38,820 nt of DNA, taken from contig JAWXTP010000015.1 of NCBI GenBank assembly GCA_044433415.1, positions 1-38,820 on the forward strand. The letters are read 5' to 3'. Of the stretch, positions 32,990 through 38,820 are shown in pieces. The stretch comes from JAWXTP01 sp044433415. GTDB lineage: Bacteria; Bacteroidota; Bacteroidia; Bacteroidales; Rikenellaceae. A program made the translations under genes and the position numbers. Under the pieces are notes generated by a model, which was given only the letters and a program-made list of their open reading frames with translations, did not search any database and was not told the DNA's origin. Within the stretch, counting starts at the first letter, position 1, and every line of letters starts with the position of its first letter.

Positions 32990-34162
32990 ATGAAATCACT
33001 AAGAAAATATATTGATAAAATTAAGCCAAATTTCGAAGAGGGTGGAAAGTTTGAAAAGTTAAATTCAACTTTTGATGCTTTCGAGACTTTTCTATTTGTG
33101 CCTAATACGGTTACTAAAAAAGGTAGCCACATCCGTGATGCCATAGATTTGAAAAGAACAATGTTCGTTGTTGTTGTTGCCTTACTACCTGCACTTTTGT
33201 TTGGTATGTATAACACTGGTTACCAGCACTTCAAAGCTATAGGTGCAGAAGCAGGTTTTTGTGAAACTTTCTTCTTCGGATTACTTAAAGTATTACCTAT
33301 AGTTATTGTATCTTACGTCGTAGGTTTAGGTATTGAGTTTATTTTTGCTCAAATCCGTAAACACGAAGTAAACGAGGGTTTCCTTGTTTCAGGTATGTTA
33401 ATTCCTCTAGTTATGCCAGTTGACGCTCCTCTATGGATAGTTGCTGTATCTACTGCTTTCGCTGTAGTAATTGGTAAAGAGGTATTCGGTGGTACAGGTA
33501 TGAACGTGTTTAATCCTGCATTACTTGCTCGTGCATTTATGTTCTTTGCTTACACTCCATTTATCTCAGGTGAGAAAATTTGGATTGCAGGTATGACTAA
33601 AGGTGAAGGTATTATTGATGGTTACTCAGGTGCAACTCCATTAACAGAAGCTGCTAATGCTCTAGCTGAAAAAGCAGACTCTATTACTTTCTCTAGTTCG
33701 GCATTCGACCAATTCGTTGGTCTTATCCCAGGTAGTATTGGTGAAACTAGCGTTATCGCTATTCTTATCGGTGCTGCCATTCTTGTTTATACAGGAATTG
33801 CAAACTGGAGAATTATGGTATCTGTTTTTGCAGGTGGTTACTTAATGGGTCTTTTATTCAATGCTATTGGCGCAAATGCTTACATGGAAATTCCTGCTTA
33901 CCAACACTTATTAATGGGTGGTTTTGCTTTTGGTGCTGTGTTCATGGCTACAGATCCTGTAACTGCTTCACAAACACTTAAAGGTAAGTATATCTATGGT
34001 TTCCTAATCGGTGTTATTGCTGTTCTAGTACGTGTTGTTAACCCTGGTTACCCAGAAGGTATGATGCTTTCTATTTTATTTATGAACGCTATGGTTCCAC
34101 TTATTGACTACTATGTTGTTGATGGTTCAGTGAAACGTAGAGCTAAAAAATGTAAAGCATAA
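32990..34162 (+). CDS. nqrB: Na+-NQR subunit B
   Basis: 390 residues, integral membrane with about ten helices. It carries the flavinylation motif SGAT at 213-216 (DGYSGATPLTEA), where Thr216 should hold FMN by a phosphoester bond. HEVNEGFLVSGMLIPLVMPVDAPLW and the GGTGMNVFNPALLARAFMFF block are strongly conserved in NqrB/RnfD. The N-terminal cytoplasmic extension (KPNFEEGGKFEKLNSTFDAFETF) marks NqrB rather than the shorter RnfD. A 103-bp MITE-like element separates it from nqrC, unusual for a tightly packed operon. Confidence 0.96.
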   Translation: MKSLRKYIDKIKPNFEEGGKFEKLNSTFDAFETFLFVPNTVTKKGSHIRDAIDLKRTMFVVVVALLPALLFGMYNTGYQHFKAIGAEAGFCETFFFGLLKVLPIVIVSYVVGLGIEFIFAQIRKHEVNEGFLVSGMLIPLVMPVDAPLWIVAVSTAFAVVIGKEVFGGTGMNVFNPALLARAFMFFAYTPFISGEKIWIAGMTKGEGIIDGYSGATPLTEAANALAEKADSITFSSSAFDQFVGLIPGSIGETSVIAILIGAAILVYTGIANWRIMVSVFAGGYLMGLLFNAIGANAYMEIPAYQHLLMGGFAFGAVFMATDPVTASQTLKGKYIYGFLIGVIAVLVRVVNPGYPEGMMLSILFMNAMVPLIDYYVVDGSVKRRAKKCKA

Positions 34163-34168
34163 CATTTA

Positions 34169-34271
34169 GAGGACTTCTAAAAATTGGCAACAATTTAGGT
34201 GTTCAGTCTTCGGATTTTTAGATTCATCTTTGAAGCCTAAAGTCGTGTAAGTCAGTTTATAGAGTTCCCCC
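34169..34271 (+). mobile_element. MITE-like inverted-repeat element, copy 7, inside the nqr operon
   Basis: A 103-bp element between nqrB and nqrC. The left end AGAGGACTTCTAAAAATTGG and the right end, read inward, GGGGGAACTCTATAAACTGA match the family ends, with TTTA on both sides. The operon's other gaps are 15-29 bp, so the 140-bp gap here is explained by this insertion. Confidence 0.75.
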
Positions 34272-34302
34272 TTTATTTACCAATTAATTAAAAAAGAGTA
34301 TT

Positions 34303-35049
34303 ATGAACAAACAAAGCAATACATATATAATAGGCTACTCTATAGTTCTTGTAGTAGTAGTTGCTATAGTGTTGTCGTTTACTGCTCTCACATTGAAACC
34401 TATACAACAAGCTAATGTTGAGGTTGAGAAAATGAGTGATATTTTAAGTTCTGTAGGGCTTTACCAAGCAGCGGAAGCTGACAAAGCTGCTGATAAAGCA
34501 ACTTTTGTAAAAGCAGAATATGCTAAATATATCGTTGAGAGTTTCTTAGTAAATGACAAAGGTGAAAAACAAAACGCTGATGCAGCAGAGACCTTTGCTG
34601 TATTAAATAACTTAAAAGCTGAGCTTGCAAAACCAAAAGATCAAATTACATTACCTGTTTTTATTAGCAAAAACAATGCTGGAAAAACTAACTATGTATT
34701 CCCAGTTTATGGTACAGGTCTATGGGGTCCAATTTGGGGTTATATAGCACTTAGTGATGATTTAAACACTGTTGATGGTGTTGTATTTGACCACAAAAGT
34801 GAAACTCCAGGTTTAGGTGCTGAAATTGCTACTCCTGCTTTTCAAGGTCAATTTGTAAATAAAACAATTTTTGATAATTCTACATTTGTAGGTATTCAAG
34901 TATTGAAAGGTGCTGGTTCTTCTAAAGGAAACGACCACGCTGTAGATGCTATATCTGGTGGTACTATTACTTCTCGTGCAGTACAAGCTATGATTCTTGA
35001 TTGTCTTGATATTTACAAGCCTTTTATTGAAAATCAAAAGTCTAAATAG
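34303..35049 (+). CDS. nqrC: Na+-NQR subunit C
   Basis: 248 residues. One N-terminal membrane helix (~10-30, IIGYSIVLVVVVAIVLSF) and a periplasmic FMN-binding domain. The flavinylation motif SGGTITS is at 218-224, so Thr221 should carry covalent FMN (Thr225 in Vibrio cholerae, by memory). GLWGPIWGYIALS and HKSETPGLGAEI are conserved NqrC/RnfG features. FMN attachment needs an ApbE flavin transferase, which is not in this window. Confidence 0.96.
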   Translation: MNKQSNTYIIGYSIVLVVVVAIVLSFTALTLKPIQQANVEVEKMSDILSSVGLYQAAEADKAADKATFVKAEYAKYIVESFLVNDKGEKQNADAAETFAVLNNLKAELAKPKDQITLPVFISKNNAGKTNYVFPVYGTGLWGPIWGYIALSDDLNTVDGVVFDHKSETPGLGAEIATPAFQGQFVNKTIFDNSTFVGIQVLKGAGSSKGNDHAVDAISGGTITSRAVQAMILDCLDIYKPFIENQKSK

Positions 35050-35064
35050 TGAAAGGAGAAAATT

Positions 35065-35712
35065 ATGAGTACTAAAGAAAAAGAGCCAATGTTTTCGGCT
35101 AAAAATTTGAAGTTGTTAACTTCACCTCTAGGAGACAGCAACCCTGTCACTGTTCAGATTTTAGGTATTTGTTCGGCTTTAGCTGTTACTGCTAAGTTGA
35201 AACCTGCCTTTGTTATGGCGCTATCTGTAATTGTGGTTACTGCTTTTGCGAACCTTATCGTTTCGTTAATCAGAAACACTATTCCTTCTCGTATACGTAT
35301 CATCGTACAACTTGTTGTTGTTGCGGCGTTAGTAATTCTTGTAGACCAAGTTCTTAAAGCCTATGTTTATGACATCAGTAAGCAGCTTTCAGTTTTTGTA
35401 GGTCTTATCATCACTAACTGTATTATCATGGGACGTATCGAGGCGTTCGCTTTAGGTAACAAACCTTGGCCAGCTTTCCTTGATGGTATTGGTAATGGTT
35501 TAGGTTATGGTTTAATCTTAGTTATTGTAGGTGCTGTAAGAGAGCTTTTAGGTGCTGGTACACTTTGGGGTTACCAAATCATTCCTAATGCTGTATATGA
35601 AGCAGGTTATGTAAATAATGGTCTTATGCTACTTCCTCCTATGGCGCTTATTTGTGTAGGTATAATCATCTGGATTCACCGTTCACGTAATAAGTCTCTT
35701 TGCGAGAAATAA
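35065..35712 (+). CDS. nqrD: Na+-NQR subunit D
   Basis: 215 residues, six membrane helices. The conserved NCIIMGRIEAFALGNKPWPAFLDGIGNGLGYG block, with the Cys that helps bind the intramembrane iron centre with NqrE, identifies NqrD/RnfE; neighbours decide for NqrD. The start follows a GAAAGGAGAA stretch (35051-35060), a rare clear Shine-Dalgarno in this window. It is 15 bp after nqrC. Confidence 0.96.
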   Translation: MSTKEKEPMFSAKNLKLLTSPLGDSNPVTVQILGICSALAVTAKLKPAFVMALSVIVVTAFANLIVSLIRNTIPSRIRIIVQLVVVAALVILVDQVLKAYVYDISKQLSVFVGLIITNCIIMGRIEAFALGNKPWPAFLDGIGNGLGYGLILVIVGAVRELLGAGTLWGYQIIPNAVYEAGYVNNGLMLLPPMALICVGIIIWIHRSRNKSLCEK

Positions 35713-35729
35713 ACTAATAAAAAAGAGAT

Positions 35730-36347
35730 ATGGAAAATTTATTAAACATATTTGTAACGTCAATTTTTATTGACAATATGGTGTTTGCATTCTTCTTCGG
35801 TATGTGTTCATATATCGCAGTTTCTAAGAGTGTTAAAACAGCTATGGGTCTAGGTGCTGCTGTAGTATTTGTGATGGTGGTAACAGTTCCTGTAAACTAC
35901 CTTTTAAATGAATATATACTTTCTCCAGGGGCTTTAACATGGGTGAATCCTGAATATAAAGATATAGACTTAAGTTTCTTAAGTTTCATCTTATTTATTG
36001 CGGTAATTGCATCTATCGTTCAGCTTGTAGAGATGGTTGTTGAGAAGTTCTCTCCAACATTATATAACCAACTAGGTATTTTCCTTCCACTTATCGCAGT
36101 AAACTGTGCTATCCTTGGGGGTTCATTATTTATGCAAGAGCGTGACTATGCTACTATAGGTGAGGCTGGAGCATTTGCTTTAGGTTCTGGTATTGGTTGG
36201 TGGTTAGCTATTATTGCAATGGCTGCTATTAGGGAGAAAATCGCTTACTCTCACATCCCTGCACCATTAAAAGGAGCTGGTATCACATTTATCATTACTG
36301 GTTTAATGGGTATCGCATTTATGACATTCTTAGGGATTTCACTATAA
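35730..36347 (+). CDS. nqrE: Na+-NQR subunit E
   Basis: 205 residues, six membrane helices with inverted topology to NqrD. FIDNMVFAFFFGMCSYIAVSK contains the first conserved Cys, and FLPLIAVNCAILGGSLFMQERDY the second; these with the NqrD cysteines ligate the membrane Fe centre. The 17-bp gap after nqrD and 29-bp gap before nqrF indicate one transcript. Confidence 0.96.
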   Translation: MENLLNIFVTSIFIDNMVFAFFFGMCSYIAVSKSVKTAMGLGAAVVFVMVVTVPVNYLLNEYILSPGALTWVNPEYKDIDLSFLSFILFIAVIASIVQLVEMVVEKFSPTLYNQLGIFLPLIAVNCAILGGSLFMQERDYATIGEAGAFALGSGIGWWLAIIAMAAIREKIAYSHIPAPLKGAGITFIITGLMGIAFMTFLGISL

Positions 36348-36376
36348 TTTATTAATTAATAATAACAATAAAAGCA

Positions 36377-37624
36377 ATGGAATTAACATCAATTATAATT
36401 TCAGTCGTTGCCTTTTTAGCTTTAGTACTAGTGCTTGTCACAATACTACTATATGCTAAAAAGAAACTTATGCCCTCAGGAGTTGTTAAAATCTCTATTA
36501 ATGATGGTGAGCGCGTAATTGAAACTGAACCAGGTTCTACGCTTCTTTCTACTTTAGGTAGTAATGGTATCTTTTTACCTAGTGCCTGTGGTGGTGGTGG
36601 CTCTTGTGGTATGTGTAAATGTCAAGTTCTAGAAGGTGGTGGTGATATTCTACCTACTGAGGTTAACTTCTTTACACGTAAACAACAACAACAAAAATGG
36701 CGTTTAGGTTGCCAAGTAAAAGTTAAAGAGGATATGAAAATCCACGTTGAAGACTCAGTACTTGGTGTTCGTAAATGGGAATGTGAAGTTGTTTCTAACA
36801 ACAATGTTGCGACTTTCATTAAGGAGTTTGTTGTGAAACTTCCAGAAGGAGAAATCCTTAAATTTAAGTCTGGTGGTTACATCCAAATAGACATCCCTAA
36901 ATATGACGCTATTAAATTCTCTGATTTTGACATAGACAAAGAATTCCACGAAGATTGGGATAACATGAAAATGTGGGGTCTAGTAACTAAAAACCCTGAG
37001 CCAACTTTCCGTGCTTACTCTATGGCTAACCACCCTGCTGAGGGTAATATCGTGATGCTTAACATCCGTATTGCAACTCCACCTTGGGATAGAGCAGCAG
37101 GTGCTTTCGCTAACATCAATCCAGGTATTTGTTCTTCTTACATCTACTCTTTGAAACCAGGTGACAAAATCACTATTTCTGGTCCTTACGGAGAGTTCTT
37201 TGTACGTGACACACCTAATGAGAAAATGTTTATTGGTGGTGGTGCAGGTATGGCTCCTATGCGTTCTCACATCTTCAACTTATTCCACACTGAGAAAACA
37301 GATAAGAAAGCTACATTCTGGTATGGTGCACGTTCTAAACGTGAGATTTTCTACCAAGAACAATTTGAGGCTATCGAAAAAGATTTCCCTAACTTTAAGT
37401 TTGCTATTGGTCTTTCAGATCCTAAACCAGAAGATAACTGGACAGGTCCTGTAGGTTTCATCCATAATGTAATTTTTGAAAACTATCTTAAAGATCACGA
37501 CGCTCCAGAAGATATCGAGTACTACCTATGTGGTCCTCCTATGATGACAGCAGCTATTACTAAAATGCTTGACGACCTAGGAGTGCCAGAGGAGAACATA
37601 ATGTATGACAACTTCGGAAGTTAA
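36377..37624 (+). CDS. nqrF: Na+-NQR subunit F (NADH dehydrogenase module)
   Basis: 415 residues. One N-terminal helix (~4-26) is followed by a plant-type 2Fe-2S domain with Cys71, Cys77, Cys80 and Cys112 (ACGGGGSCGMCKC ... LGCQV), close to V. cholerae 70/76/79/111. The FAD domain has FRAYSMANHP, and the NADH domain has GGGAGMAPMRSH and YLCGPPMMTAA. It takes electrons from NADH and passes them through FAD and the iron-sulfur cluster. Last gene of the operon; repeat copy D follows. Confidence 0.97.
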   Translation: MELTSIIISVVAFLALVLVLVTILLYAKKKLMPSGVVKISINDGERVIETEPGSTLLSTLGSNGIFLPSACGGGGSCGMCKCQVLEGGGDILPTEVNFFTRKQQQQKWRLGCQVKVKEDMKIHVEDSVLGVRKWECEVVSNNNVATFIKEFVVKLPEGEILKFKSGGYIQIDIPKYDAIKFSDFDIDKEFHEDWDNMKMWGLVTKNPEPTFRAYSMANHPAEGNIVMLNIRIATPPWDRAAGAFANINPGICSSYIYSLKPGDKITISGPYGEFFVRDTPNEKMFIGGGAGMAPMRSHIFNLFHTEKTDKKATFWYGARSKREIFYQEQFEAIEKDFPNFKFAIGLSDPKPEDNWTGPVGFIHNVIFENYLKDHDAPEDIEYYLCGPPMMTAAITKMLDDLGVPEENIMYDNFGS

Positions 37625-37639
37625 GTTAGACGGATGTCG

Positions 37640-37910
37640 CTTCGGGAGATTGGGAAGGCTTTTCTGGGTAGCGGCTCATCTTTGCGACCTTTTTCAAAGT
37701 TTTAGTGCTCACAGCCTTCAAGGCTGCTCCGCGTAAAACTTTAAAAACGCAAAAATCAAGGGAGGCTCTAATAGCTAGGCTTTAAAATTTGAAAGCGTTA
37801 AAGCATAGCTGTTAGAGATTCCCTAGACCACTCTTGAAAAAAGCGGACAGTCGTGGACGCTAAATTTAGAAGCCCCATGCAGCATCGAGCTGCATGGGGC
37901 TTCTGTTATA
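37640..37910 (+). repeat. Dispersed post-stop repeat, copy D with nested MITE and terminal hairpin
   Basis: It follows the nqrF stop. Blocks GGGAAGGCTTTTC, CATCTTTGCGACCTTTTTC, the core TGCTCACAGCCTTCAAGGCT, AAAACGCAAAAATCAAGGGAG and CTCTTGAAAAAAGCGGACAG appear in the same order as in copies A-C. The element is interrupted by the 66-bp MITE-like copy 8. It ends in a perfect 16-bp stem, AGAAGCCCCATGCAGC (37868-37883) and GCTGCATGGGGCTTCT (37889-37904), loop ATCGA. Confidence 0.85.
37759..37824 (+). mobile_element. MITE-like inverted-repeat element, copy 8, nested in repeat copy D
   Basis: A 66-bp element whose ends, AGGGAGGCTCTAATAGCTAG and (read inward) AGGGAATCTCTAACAGCTAT, agree at 22 of 27 positions over the longer arm. 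Its centre contains GAAAGCGTTAAAG, shared with copy 6. It splits copy D between its AAAACGCAAA and CTCTTGAAAAAAGCGG blocks. Confidence 0.75.
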
Positions 37911-37932
37911 ATAGCAAACTGAATCTGACAGG

Positions 37933-37959
37933 ATTACTAATAATTATAGATGCTGGAAA
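37933..37959 (+). repeat. Direct repeat flanking the DUF1016 remnant, left copy
   Basis: AATTATAGATGCTGGAAAAAC followed by CTTTGTT. It matches AATTATAGGTGTTGGGAAAAC + TTTTGTT at ~38346-38372 with four differences. The two copies bracket the decayed gene fragment. Confidence 0.5.
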
Positions 37960-38019
37960 AACCTTTGTTTTCTTTTTGTAAATCAGTTATATAAACTGTA
38001 TAATACTAACGTATTATAA

Positions 38020-38041
38020 GGGCAGACACAAGGTCAGCCCC
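38020..38041. other. Short GC-rich hairpin
   Basis: GGGCAGAC and GTCAGCCC around ACAAG, with one A-A mismatch, in otherwise AT-rich DNA. Possible transcript end or small repeat unit; no neighbour explains it. Confidence 0.35.
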
Positions 38042-38135
38042 TACAGAACCATTATCATGTTATCTAACAGTTTTTTAAAATGTAGGAACGTTTTTTCTTA
38101 GCATAAATGATTATTTGTTTATTATTATTTAGTTG

Positions 38136-38340
38136 CTAGGTGTTACTTAGTTTGGTTTCAAGAATATTTATTAATACACTTCTATTCCAGCCATTCTCTA
38201 TGATTTGTTCAACATAAAACATAGCCTCTTCGACAGATTTACATTTAGATATTAATTATATGTGATGTCGCCAAGGTATAAAGAAAATACAGTTTTTAAT
38301 TTCGTCACCAACTTGGTGACGAAATGTATTGTTTATCGTT
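38136..38340 (-). pseudogene. Decayed fragment of a DUF1016 / YhcG-type PDDEXK nuclease gene
   Basis: Read on the minus strand, one frame gives FRHQVGDEIKNCIFFIPWRH, HI, a stop (TAA), then LISKCKSVEEAMFYVEQIIE and NGWNRSVLINILETKLSNT before TAG. IPW-x-HH, the K-S-x-x-EAxFY helix and ENGW-x-R-S-V-L are hallmarks of the N-terminal domain of DUF1016 nucleases, which often sit with restriction-modification systems. The internal stop replaces what is usually Gln or another residue in the family. Neither an N-terminal start nor the catalytic C-terminal domain is present. It is a relic, not a functional gene. Confidence 0.7.
38299..38325. repeat. Perfect 13-bp palindrome
   Basis: ATTTCGTCACCAA and TTGGTGACGAAAT around a single C. 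It coincides with the FRHQVGDEI part of the DUF1016 relic. Confidence 0.7.
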
Positions 38341-38345
38341 ATTAA

Positions 38346-38372
38346 TTATAGGTGTTGGGAAAACTTTTGTTA
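38346..38372 (+). repeat. Direct repeat flanking the DUF1016 remnant, right copy
   Basis: The partner of the copy at 37933-37959; see there. It lies just beyond the upstream end of the relic. Confidence 0.5.
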
Positions 38373-38426
38373 CCTCAGGCTAAAGTGGTAGGTTGATTGT
38401 CGTTATTGATTATTATTGTTCGATTT

Positions 38427-38476
38427 TGGGACAAAAGGGACAAATGGGACATCGGGACATTGGGACATGGGACAGT
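38427..38476 (+). repeat. GGGACA tandem array
   Basis: Six units of 7-9 bp each beginning GGGACA (GGGACAAAA, GGGACAAAT, GGGACATC, GGGACATT, GGGACAT, GGGACAGT). It abuts the left arm of the GCGACAAGCG inverted repeat. Confidence 0.8.
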
Positions 38477-38478
38477 GA

Positions 38479-38551
38479 GCGACAAGCGACTAAAGAATTA
38501 TAAAATAATCGCAAAAAAATTATTATAATCATTTAGTCGCTTGTCGCGACC
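38479..38551 (+). repeat. GCGACAAGCG inverted-repeat element, copy 2
   Basis: Left arm GCGACAAGCGACTAAA and right arm TTTAGTCGCTTGTCGC are perfectly complementary over 16 bp, and the pairing extends inward through ATTATAA/TTATAAT after a short mismatch. It is bordered by the GGGACA array on the left and a GACCC array on the right. Confidence 0.8.
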
Positions 38552-38592
38552 CAGTCCGACCCAGCTTGACCCTGTTCGACCCAGTTTGACTC
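38549..38592 (+). repeat. 10-bp GACCC tandem array
   Basis: Four to five 10-bp units (GACCCAGTCC, GACCCAGCTT, GACCCTGTTC, GACCCAGTTT, GACTCGTCC). The same layout, CGCTTGTCGCGACCC followed by a GACC array, is found at 10272-10325. Confidence 0.8.
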
Positions 38593-38735
38593 GTCCTAAA
38601 AAAACTTTACAGTTTCTGGACTTAAATCCTACCATAGTTTTACGTTTTCTAAAAACTTATTTTTTTGTCCGTTTATGGCTTTACACTTTCTTTATTCAAA
38701 AGTAAGCAATTTTAATAGATTTTACAAATTTTTAT

Positions 38736-38743
38736 TACTTTTG
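38736..38743 (+). promoter_or_regulatory. -7 box of a gene starting beyond the right edge
   Basis: TACTTTTG matches TAnnTTTG. The only ATG after it in the window (38805) is followed by a stop after four codons, so the true start of the next gene is presumably outside. Confidence 0.4.
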
Positions 38744-38820
38744 CGTTGTAAAGCTAAAGCGGAAACAGGCTCTGCTGAGGAGCAACCTGCTAGGAATAAG
38801 TTTTATGATTATACAGTAGA

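Noticed and set aside
31613..37624. Rnf complex instead of Na+-NQR
   Set aside because: The first gene lacks the two ferredoxin-like CxxCxxC motifs of RnfC and there is no RnfB. The last gene has the 2Fe-2S/FAD/NADH layout of NqrF. The set is nqrABCDEF.
38754..38775. A possible fifth copy of the post-stop repeat (AAAGCGGAAACAGGCTC)
   Set aside because: It resembles the outer end of copies A and C in reverse, but only ~17 bp match and the core is absent, so it may be chance.
38675..38820. An open frame from an ATG at 38675 to the right edge
   Set aside because: It runs through the TACTTTTG promoter box and an AT-rich stretch that looks like non-coding DNA. With the window ending at 38820, a coding call cannot be supported.

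Overview
The window looks like a chromosome segment of an AT-rich member of the Bacteroidales (family not determinable from this sequence alone). The evidence is a SusC/SusD polysaccharide-utilisation locus, a six-gene Na+-translocating NADH:quinone reductase operon, A-rich translation starts without strong Shine-Dalgarno sequences, and repeated TAnnTTTG promoter boxes of the Bacteroidetes primary sigma factor. No rRNA, tRNA, CRISPR array, phage module or intact transposase was seen.

Layout. 1-4.1 kb (minus): a large secreted multidomain protein with two c-type haem motifs that runs off the left edge, then an EamA/DMT permease. 4.3-8.2 kb (plus): a YbbR-like protein overlapping coaE, an LpxH-like phosphoesterase, a lipoprotein phosphoesterase and a small outer-membrane-type protein. 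8.3-13.3 kb (plus): bioA, ridA, then thrB and thrC, with a short Thr/Ile-rich leader peptide gene (10518-10652) before thrB that resembles an E. coli thrL-type attenuator. 13.4-17.1 kb (plus): an S41 processing protease, a tiny Cys/Lys-rich secreted protein and pepD.

17.1-30 kb (minus): a compact alpha-glucan utilisation locus, in transcription order susC, susD, a periplasmic GH65, a six-hairpin glycosidase lipoprotein, a membrane-spanning AraC regulator with its own periplasmic sugar-binding domain, and a SusB-like GH97. GH97 keeps all five catalytic/calcium glutamates of SusB at a constant offset. GH65 has a Glu pair spaced as in the Flavobacterium johnsoniae kojibiose hydrolase, so the likely target is an alpha-1,2-containing gluco-oligosaccharide or branched glucan. 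30.4-37.6 kb: a UbiA-type prenyltransferase (minus) divergent from nqrABCDEF (plus), i.e. quinone synthesis next to a quinone-reducing sodium pump.

The least ordinary part of the window is its non-coding DNA. Three distinct dispersed repeat systems occupy the spacers. (1) MITE-like elements with inverted ends close to GGGAACTTCTARAAACTGG: seven paired copies plus one half-copy, including one inside the nqr operon and one in the susC leader. (2) A ~150-280 bp element that follows stop codons in the sense orientation at four genes and sometimes ends in a very stable hairpin with compensatory base changes between copies. (3) A palindromic element built on GCGACAAGCG arms bordered by GACCC/GGGAC tandem repeats. 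A decayed fragment of a DUF1016 (YhcG-type) nuclease gene lies near the right end.
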